Of a stretch of 64,000 nucleotides of DNA, positions 25,501-31,568 are shown piece by piece; the stretch's first letter is position 1; every line of letters begins with the position of its first letter. Source of the DNA: Curtobacterium sp. VKM Ac-1395 (GTDB taxonomy: Bacteria; Actinomycetota; Actinomycetes; Actinomycetales; Microbacteriaceae); contig NZ_JADKRX010000004.1 of the NCBI RefSeq assembly GCF_015350975.1, positions 124,001-188,000 of the forward strand, in the 5' to 3' direction. Under the pieces are notes generated by a model. The model was not told the DNA's origin, made no database searches, and saw only the letters and a list, made by a program, of their open reading frames with translations. The position numbers and the translations under genes are program-made.

Positions 25501-26318
25501 GCCTCCCGGACGTGGTCCGGCAGTGCCGGGGCCGGAGCCTCCTCGATGACCTTCTGGTTCCTGCGCTGCAGCGAGCAGTCGCGGTCGCCGATGACGGCGA
25601 CCCGGCCCTCGCCGTCGCCGAAGAGCTGCACCTCGACGTGGCGGGCCGGTCGGACCAGGCGTTCGAGGAAGATGCCGGCGGCGCCGAAGGCGGCTGCTGC
25701 GGTGCGTTCGACGCTCGCGTAGGCCTCGCGCACCTCGTCGAGCGTGGCGCAGGCCTGCATGCCGATCCCGCCGCCGCCCCCGGTGGCCTTGAGCATGACG
25801 GGCAGGCCGATGCGGTCGGCGGCGGTGACGGCGTCCTCGGCTGAGGCGAGCAGCCCGGTGCCGGCGAGCATCGGGACCCCGGCCGCGGCGGCGAGCTCGC
25901 GGGCGGTGTGCTTGGCGCCGAACGCCACGATCTGGTCCGCGGTCGGGCCGACGAAGCGGATGCCGGCCGCGGCGCAGGCCTGCGCGAACGCGGTGTTCTC
26001 GGACAGGAACCCGTAGCCGGGGTGGACCAGGCCGGCGCCGGAGTCGAGTGCTGCCTGGACGACCGCGTCGATGCGCAGGTACGACTCGCGGGCGGGGGCC
26101 GGGCCGAGGCGGACGGCGACGTCGGCCTCGCGGACGTGGCCGGCGGCGCGGTCGGCGTCGGAGTACACGGCGACCGTGCGCATGCCGAGCGCCTTGGCGG
26201 ACCGGATCACCCGGCGGGCGATCTCCCCGCGGTTGGCGACGAGGACGGTGTCGGTGCTGAGGGCGGGACGCCCGTCGGGCGTCGGTGCCGGCGTCGCGCC
26301 GGTGTCGAGGGCGGTCAT
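22596..26318 (-). CDS. Urea/guanidine carboxylase, biotin-dependent
   Basis: A 1240-residue single-chain carboxylase. Domains in order: biotin carboxylase (about 20-465, with [21 protein letters not shown] and the ATP-grasp GGGGIGMQ), a KipA-like carboxyltransferase half (about 488-790), a KipI-like half (about 845-1060, with [20 protein letters not shown]) and a biotinyl domain with EAMKMES, Lys near 1204. It carboxylates urea to allophanate or guanidine to carboxyguanidine. The two are hard to tell apart by eye; the neighbouring DUF1989 pair favours guanidine (family knowledge). ATGA overlaps on both sides couple it to its neighbours. Confidence 0.92.
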   Translation of the reverse strand: [1240 protein letters not shown]

Positions 26319-27007
26319 GGCTGCACCACGATCATCCGGAGGGGCGTGCAGGAGAAGTCGTTGCAGGGGTTGTTCATCTGCGGGCAGTTCGACACGATCA
26401 CGAGCACGTCACGCTCCGCCCGGACCGCCACGCGCTTGCCGGGGGCGCTCATGCCGTCGACGATGCCGAGGGCGCCGTCCGCCTCGACCGGGACGTTCAT
26501 GAACCAGTTGAGGTTCGAGACCAGGTCGCGGACGCCGAGGCCGTGTCGGGCCGCCTCGGCGAGGAAGTTCTCCCTGCAGCCGTGCTGGTACGCCGTGTGG
26601 TGCCCGTAGCGGAGCGTGTTCGACTCCTTCGAGCAGGCGCCGCCGATGGTGTCCTGGCGGTCGATCTCGTTGCCGACGACGGTCATCAGCGGCCGGCCCT
26701 CGTTCGACATCAGGACCGTGCCGGTGCGGACGTAGGCGTTGCCCTGCGCGACGAGGGTGTCGGGGACGCTGTACCGCTCGTCGGGGTCGTGCGCGTCGTA
26801 GACCAGGCAGTCGGCGCTCTGGTTGCCGCCGACGTCGACGATCGTGAGCACCTCGCCGGCCCGCACGACGGCGGACCACGGCGCGAGCGGCGCGACCCGG
26901 TCGTCACGGACGACCGTGCCGGGCACGAGCGACTCGCTCCAGTCGAGGACGGCGTCGGGCGCGTGCACGGCGCCGACGGGGACGGTGGAGGTGATGGTGT
27001 CGGTCAT
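26315..27007 (-). CDS. DUF1989 urea carboxylase-associated protein 2 (carboxyguanidine deiminase subunit)
   Basis: A 230-residue DUF1989 protein. VVRAGEVLTIVDVGGNQSADCLVYDA near the middle, MSNEGRPLMTVV, and the C-terminal NCPQMNNPCNDFSCTPLR with several Cys residues are characteristic of UAAP2. UAAP1/UAAP2 pairs are known to form carboxyguanidine deiminase (CgdAB), which turns carboxyguanidine into allophanate. The gene starts four bases after the UAAP1 stop and overlaps the carboxylase start. Confidence 0.88.
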   Translation of the reverse strand: MTDTITSTVPVGAVHAPDAVLDWSESLVPGTVVRDDRVAPLAPWSAVVRAGEVLTIVDVGGNQSADCLVYDAHDPDERYSVPDTLVAQGNAYVRTGTVLMSNEGRPLMTVVGNEIDRQDTIGGACSKESNTLRYGHHTAYQHGCRENFLAEAARHGLGVRDLVSNLNWFMNVPVEADGALGIVDGMSAPGKRVAVRAERDVLVIVSNCPQMNNPCNDFSCTPLRMIVVQP

Positions 27008-27011
27008 CGTC

Positions 27012-27848
27012 TCAGCCTCGTGCTTCCGCGTGGTCGATGGAGTTCAGGTAGGCGCGGGTCAGCTCCGGCGTCGCGGTGAAGCGCTCGTCGGCCGCCGTGG
27101 TCGGTTCCCCGCGCCAGGCGTGCACGCGCAGGGGCCCCACGACGTAGTCCGGCCGCGGGTCGAGCGGGTGCGCGACGTTCGCGATGAGGACCAGCAGCGG
27201 GAGCTCTGCGACGAGCGTGACGTGGCGCCCGGGCCCTGCCGACCCGACCGGCTCCAGCGCGCCCTCGGGGTCGACCCGCACGCCCTGGAAGAAGGAGATG
27301 CTCGGCGGCAGGTCGCGCTTGGTGAGCCCGTGCTTGGCGGCGGCCTTCGCCAGCAGCGACCGGCCGCTCGGGGACGGCCCCTCGGGGGCGGCGTCGCCGT
27401 ACTTCGCGGTGTTCCAGGCGTCGGTCGAGGTGCCGCAGAACGCGTCGTGTCGGCCGGAGGTGTCCTCCACGATCGTGGCGAGGGCCCGACCGTCCCCGCT
27501 CAGCAGCGGCGACCCGGCGCCGAGGTACGCCTGCCACGGGATCTTCTGCGTGTCCGCGACGTTGAGGCGTTCCCACGGCTCGAGCGCGTTGTACACGACC
27601 GTGTTCGCGCAGGCGTCCCCGGTCGGGTCGTCGAGGCGGATGCGGGAGCCGCGGGCGAGGACCCGGTGCGTGTACCCGCCGGGAGCCACCGTCTCGGCCC
27701 AGACCAGGTCGGCGGGGTCGACGCCCTCGGGGACGAACGGGGACGTCGACGCCGGCAGCCAGGGCATGTACTCCGACTGCGACCCGGCCTGCGCGCGGGC
27801 GTCGGAGCGCGAGGCGGTCACGCTGTCGGTCTGGTGGAGGTCACGCAT
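27012..27848 (-). CDS. DUF1989 urea carboxylase-associated protein 1 (carboxyguanidine deiminase subunit)
   Basis: A 278-residue DUF1989 protein with the UAAP1 layout: VAPGGYTHRVLARGSRIRLDD, DACANTVVYNALEPWERLNVADTQKIPWQ (positions about 95-125) and GPLRVHAW near the end. It starts at an ATG with GAAGGA upstream. An octanucleotide tandem repeat lies just ahead of it, between it and the permease gene. It probably pairs with the next protein as the deiminase of a guanidine pathway. Confidence 0.88.
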   Translation of the reverse strand: MRDLHQTDSVTASRSDARAQAGSQSEYMPWLPASTSPFVPEGVDPADLVWAETVAPGGYTHRVLARGSRIRLDDPTGDACANTVVYNALEPWERLNVADTQKIPWQAYLGAGSPLLSGDGRALATIVEDTSGRHDAFCGTSTDAWNTAKYGDAAPEGPSPSGRSLLAKAAAKHGLTKRDLPPSISFFQGVRVDPEGALEPVGSAGPGRHVTLVAELPLLVLIANVAHPLDPRPDYVVGPLRVHAWRGEPTTAADERFTATPELTRAYLNSIDHAEARG

Positions 27849-27892
27849 GGGGGTCCTTCGTGGTGGAGCGGGTGGGGCGGGGTGGTGCCGGT

Positions 27893-27956
27893 GCGGCGCC
27901 GGGGCGCCGGGGCGCCGGGGCGCCGGGGCGCCGGGGCGCCGGGGCGCCGGGGCGCC
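27893..27956. repeat. Octanucleotide tandem repeat GGGGCGCC
   Basis: Seven exact copies of GGGGCGCC occupy 27901-27956, preceded by one near-copy (GCGGCGCC). Each unit contains the palindrome GGCGCC, so the tract can fold in many registers. It fills most of the 116-base gap between the permease stop and the UAAP1 ribosome site, where length changes could alter expression of the downstream genes. Confidence 0.9.
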
Positions 27957-27964
27957 GCGGCAGG

Positions 27965-29584
27965 TCAGGCCTCGGCGGCGGCGGGCACGGCGGTCGGCAC
28001 GGCGGCCGTGGTCGGGACGTGCGCGAGCGTGAGCGGTCCGTGTGCCCGGTGCCGCCACGACGACCAGGCCCAACCGACGAGCAGGACGCCGCCGATGAAC
28101 AGCAGCGCGCTGTACTGCAGCCACCAGGAGTTGCCGGTGAGGTCGTAGATCTCCGGGCGGGGCCAGATGAGGTTCACCGCCATGCCGATCTGGAACGCGA
28201 CGGCCAGGGCGTTCAGCGGGATGCCCCACCGGCCGAGCGTGAAGAGCGGCTTGCCGTCCTCGTCGACACCGGTCGGGAAGCCTCCGCGCCGCAGCCGGAT
28301 GCGCTGCACCAGCAAGGGCCCGGTCACCCCGAGGTAGGCCAGGTAGAGCATCGCGATGCACAGGCTCGACAGGGCGGTGAAGATCGCGGACTGCCCGATG
28401 TTGACCGCGAGGGCGAGTCCGGCGCCGACACCGACGACGATCGATGCGGCGATCGGGGTGCCGGTACGCGGGGAGACCTTCGCGAGCGTGCGGTGGAACG
28501 GCAGCGCTCCCTCGCGGGCCATCGAGAAGACCATGCGGGCACCGGCGGTCTGCACGGCCAGGGTGCACGCGAACACGGCGACGGCGACTGTGCAGAGCAG
28601 GAGTCGACCGGCCACCTCGCCGAGCGTCGACGTGATCACCCACGCCAGCCCCTGCGTGGCGAGCTTGCCGTCGGTCAGGCTCGGGGCTGCGACGAGTGCG
28701 CCGATGATGAGCAGCCCGCCGCCGAGCCCGGACACCGTCAGCGCACGGACGATCGTCTTCGGGGTCGTCCGGCGCGGGTTGTGGGTCTCCTCGGCCAGTT
28801 CGCCCGCGGAGTCGAAGCCGACCATCACGTACGCGGCCATCAGCGAGGACGCCAGGAACGCGAAGACGTACGGCTCGGTGCTCGAGGACCCGACGCTGGT
28901 GAACACGACGCTCGCGCTGCGGTGGGGGAGCAGGAACAGCGCTCCGATGAGCACGACGACGCCGATGATCTCGATGAGCACGCCGAAGCTCGTCACGCGG
29001 GCCATCAGCCGGACGCTCGTGATGTTGACCACGGTGGTCACGACGAGCATCACGAGGCCGAGCACCACGGCGTTCGCGGCACCCGTCGCGGACGCCAGCG
29101 AGGGGTCGGCTCCGGCCCCGCCGACGATCTGGAAGCCGCTCCAGATCGCGGGCAGCACGGCCTGCACGGCGATGGCGGCGACCGCGACGGTGAGGGTCTG
29201 GCCGATGATCATCGTCCAGCCGGTGAACCAGCCGAACCGGGACCCGGCCAGGCGGCTCGACCACTGGAAGATCGCCCCGGAGATCGGCCACCGGGCGGCG
29301 AGCTGCGCGAAGTTCAGTGCGACCAGCAGCTGGCCGCCGAAGACGAGCGGCCACGCCCAGAAGAACGCGGCACCACCGAGCCCGAAGCCGAGTCCGAAGA
29401 GCTGGAACACCGTGGTCAGGATGGACACGAAGGAGAAGCCGGCCGCGAAGGAGGAGAACGAGCCGACCCCGCGGTGCAGTTCCTGTTCGTAGCCGATCCG
29501 AGCGGTGTCCTGGGTGTCGGGGCCGGCGGAGCCGGTCGACGTGGTGGCGCGCGGTGCGTGGAGCGGAGCTTCTGGAGAGCGCAT
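27965..29584 (-). CDS. APC superfamily amino acid/urea-compound permease
   Basis: A 539-residue permease with about 12 helices. GVGSFSSFAAGFSFVSILTTVFQ starts the membrane part at about residue 45, and helix pairs with GGAAFFWAWPLVFGGQL, GAIFQWSSRLAG and GFDSAGELAEETHNPRR match the amino acid/GABA/choline permease branch of APC. As the first gene of the carboxylase cluster it probably imports guanidine, urea or a related nitrogen compound (inference). The ATG at 29584 has GAAAGG upstream, and the palindrome at 29606-29625 lies 21 bases before it. Confidence 0.87.
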   Translation of the reverse strand: MRSPEAPLHAPRATTSTGSAGPDTQDTARIGYEQELHRGVGSFSSFAAGFSFVSILTTVFQLFGLGFGLGGAAFFWAWPLVFGGQLLVALNFAQLAARWPISGAIFQWSSRLAGSRFGWFTGWTMIIGQTLTVAVAAIAVQAVLPAIWSGFQIVGGAGADPSLASATGAANAVVLGLVMLVVTTVVNITSVRLMARVTSFGVLIEIIGVVVLIGALFLLPHRSASVVFTSVGSSSTEPYVFAFLASSLMAAYVMVGFDSAGELAEETHNPRRTTPKTIVRALTVSGLGGGLLIIGALVAAPSLTDGKLATQGLAWVITSTLGEVAGRLLLCTVAVAVFACTLAVQTAGARMVFSMAREGALPFHRTLAKVSPRTGTPIAASIVVGVGAGLALAVNIGQSAIFTALSSLCIAMLYLAYLGVTGPLLVQRIRLRRGGFPTGVDEDGKPLFTLGRWGIPLNALAVAFQIGMAVNLIWPRPEIYDLTGNSWWLQYSALLFIGGVLLVGWAWSSWRHRAHGPLTLAHVPTTAAVPTAVPAAAEA

Positions 29585-29605
29585 GGCTTCAGACCTTTCG
29601 CGGAG

Positions 29606-29625
29606 TACCTGTCGGGTGACAGGTA
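29606..29625. promoter_or_regulatory. Palindromic operator before the permease gene, probable TetR site
   Basis: TACCTGTC-GGGT-GACAGGTA is a perfect 8-4-8 inverted repeat, the size and form usual for TetR proteins. It lies just upstream of the first gene of a cluster whose last gene encodes a TetR regulator. Confidence 0.75.
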
Positions 29626-29738
29626 GTGCGACCAAGTGTCGTGCTGGGCTGTGTCGTCGCCGTTGCCCGGCTGTTTCGGGCACGTGACACGGACGGCCCG
29701 CGTGTGAACTTCTCGCGTCGGCGGCCTCCACGGGCGAC

Positions 29739-29774
29739 TTGACGTGCCTGTCCTACATACGTAGAGTCAGTGAT
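29739..29774 (+). promoter_or_regulatory. Promoter of the PadR operon, leaderless
   Basis: TTGACG at 29739-29744 and TAGAGT at 29762-29767 are separated by 17 bases, and the GTG start codon at 29775 comes seven bases after the -10, so transcription should begin at or next to the start codon. CTACATACGTAG, a near-palindrome at 29754-29765, overlaps the -10 and could be the PadR site. Confidence 0.65.
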
Positions 29775-30125
29775 GTGGAACCCCTGCAACGCATCACGGC
29801 CCCGACGGTCGACGTCCTCACGGCCCTGCTCGAGAACGACGGCCCCGTGTGGGGCCTGCTCGTCGTCAAGGAGACGGGACGCCCGACCGGCACCGTCTAC
29901 CCGATCCTGGAACGCCTCGAGGAACGGGGGTGGGTCGATTCCTCGTGGGACGACGACCCCGACCACCGCGGCCCCCGACGCCGTCTCTACGCCTTCACCC
30001 CGGACGGCCGTGCGGCAGCCCAGGACCTCCGCCGGTCGTGGGTCCGCACCGAGCGGCCGTCCCGTGCCACCGGTGCCACCGGCCCCGCTCGTGCCACCCG
30101 CGTCGGGACGGTGGTGACCGCATGA
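29775..30125 (+). CDS. PadR family transcriptional regulator
   Basis: A 116-residue winged-helix protein. VDVLTALLENDGPVWGLLVVKETGRPTGTVYPILERLEERGWV spans the recognition helix (positions about 10-55), with the wing RRRLYAFTPDG. The C-terminal tail is short and Ala/Thr/Arg-rich instead of a long dimer helix. No ribosome site is seen; translation probably starts at the 5' end of the mRNA. It overlaps the membrane protein gene by ATGA. PadR regulators of this size often control membrane genes in the same operon. Confidence 0.85.
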   Translation: MEPLQRITAPTVDVLTALLENDGPVWGLLVVKETGRPTGTVYPILERLEERGWVDSSWDDDPDHRGPRRRLYAFTPDGRAAAQDLRRSWVRTERPSRATGATGPARATRVGTVVTA

Positions 30126-30844
30126 GCCTCCACGAGCACGTCCTCGCGCTCGCCGTGGCCTGGTCACCGGCAGACCAGCGCACCACCCGCCGCGAGCAGT
30201 GGGCCGCCGACGTGCGGGACGCCCACGAGCTCGGCCTCCGCCCCGGCCAGGTCGCCCGCGGCGCGCTGCTCACCACGATCGTGCGACGCACCGCCCGGCG
30301 CCCGGGCGACGGACCGGTCGCCCCGGTCATCGTCGTGGCTGCCGCGGTCGTCTCCGTCCTCGTCGCCGTCGCGTTCGAGATGCGCCTCGGCGGGCACTTC
30401 GGGTCCGGTCAGTGGGGCTGGTACGGGTTCATCGCGGTCGACGCCCTGCTCGGGTCCGTCCTGCCGGCGCTCGCCGTCGCGGCGGTGCTGGTCGTCCGTG
30501 GCACGCGTCGAGCGGCCGTCACGGCCCCGGTCACGGCGCTCCTCGTCCTCGCAGCGGTCGTCGTCGGCACGGCACCCGTGTGGCTCGGCCCGACGCTCGT
30601 CCCCGGGGACTGGATCCTGCCGACCGCGGGTCTCGCCGCGTTCCTGCTCTGCACCGCCGGCCCTGGTGCCCGCTGGGCAGCGATCGTCCTGCCGACGCTG
30701 CTGTCCGTCGTGACGCACCAGTTCGCCGGTCGGATCACGGTCACGTGGCTGCCGTTCGTGGACCACCTCCCCGCACTGCTGGCGCTCGTCGTCGGCACCC
30801 TCCTCGTCCTCAGCTCGCCTCGTCAGGAAGCCTCCGTCGCATGA
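30122..30844 (+). CDS. Membrane protein of unknown function in PadR operon
   Basis: A 240-residue protein. The first about 55 residues are a soluble helical head (SLHEHVLALAVAWSPADQRTTRREQW...) resembling the prefix segments found in PadR-linked membrane proteins; after that come six hydrophobic helices. I do not recognise a transporter or enzyme motif. It is coupled on both sides by ATGA overlaps, so it works with the PadR regulator and the anchored protein downstream. Confidence 0.72.
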   Translation: MSLHEHVLALAVAWSPADQRTTRREQWAADVRDAHELGLRPGQVARGALLTTIVRRTARRPGDGPVAPVIVVAAAVVSVLVAVAFEMRLGGHFGSGQWGWYGFIAVDALLGSVLPALAVAAVLVVRGTRRAAVTAPVTALLVLAAVVVGTAPVWLGPTLVPGDWILPTAGLAAFLLCTAGPGARWAAIVLPTLLSVVTHQFAGRITVTWLPFVDHLPALLALVVGTLLVLSSPRQEASVA

Positions 30845-31419
30845 AGAACCGCATCGTCTACATCACCGCGATCGGGACGGGCGCGGTCGTCCTGACCGCC
30901 GCCGTCTGCGTGGTCGGGGGCTTCCTCAGCGGGTCGGTCGACGCCGCCGAGATGCCAGCCAGACCGTCGTCGCTCGTACTCCCCACGGGGCCGGCGCTGC
31001 TCACCGCGGCCGCCGGGCCGATCGACCTCGAGCTCACCGTCGACGGGCCACGGGTCGTCACGCAGGTCCACGACGAGGGCGAGCTGCAGACCGTCGGCGG
31101 CGACCGCCTGCACGCCGGACTCGCAGCGGACCGGGTGCTCACGTCGGGATCGGTGTCGGGCGGCGAGGCCGAGGACACCCACCACGCCTACGGGATGCTC
31201 GTCGGGCAGGCCGGCGCCGACGTGACCGCGGTGACGGTCGACGCGGACGGGCAGCGGACCGCAGCCGTGCTGCGGGACGGCCAGTGGGCGGCGGTCTGGA
31301 CCGTCCGCCACGTCGACGACCTGCCGACGGACGCGACCGTCCGGTACACGACGCGGGACGGTGCGGAGCACCGCGTCTCGACGACTGCCGTCGACGACCT
31401 GCGTCCGTCCGACGGGTAG
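30841..31419 (+). CDS. Membrane-anchored extracytoplasmic protein of unknown function
   Basis: A 192-residue protein with one N-terminal helix (about residues 5-30, IVYITAIGTGAVVLTAAVCVV) and an extracytoplasmic beta-rich remainder (alternating strands such as IDLELTVDGPRVVTQVHDEG). No family recognised. It is the third and last gene of the PadR operon and is followed by a strong palindrome at 31441-31494. Confidence 0.68.
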   Translation: MKNRIVYITAIGTGAVVLTAAVCVVGGFLSGSVDAAEMPARPSSLVLPTGPALLTAAAGPIDLELTVDGPRVVTQVHDEGELQTVGGDRLHAGLAADRVLTSGSVSGGEAEDTHHAYGMLVGQAGADVTAVTVDADGQRTAAVLRDGQWAAVWTVRHVDDLPTDATVRYTTRDGAEHRVSTTAVDDLRPSDG

Positions 31420-31440
31420 CGCTGGTCGCCGGGGTGGCGC

Positions 31441-31494
31441 GGTGACGGACGGGAGGCACGGTGCGGGCGGGCACCGAGCCTCCCGTCCGTCACC
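31441..31494. terminator. Palindrome of the GGGAGGC family, terminator of the PadR operon
   Basis: Arms 31441-31464 and 31471-31494 pair over 24 bases with one mismatch and a 6-base loop (core GGTGACGGACGGGAGGCAC). It lies between convergent genes. Confidence 0.7.
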
Positions 31495-31519
31495 TGGTCC
31501 GGTCCCGGGGTCGCACGGC

Positions 31520-31553
31520 GGAGGGCCCCGCGACCGAGGTCGCGGGGCCCTCC
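31520..31553. terminator. Hairpin downstream of the metallophosphoesterase gene
   Basis: GGAGGGCCCCGCGACC (31520-31535) pairs exactly with 31538-31553 over a 2-base loop. It ends 16 bases before the minus-strand stop codon at 31569, the expected place for that gene's terminator. Confidence 0.7.
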
Positions 31554-31568
31554 GGTGAGCGTGTCAGC

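Noticed and set aside
29585..29738. Guanidine riboswitch before the permease gene
   Set aside because: No conserved guanidine-I, II or III motif could be found by eye; the only clear signal is the TetR-like palindrome.
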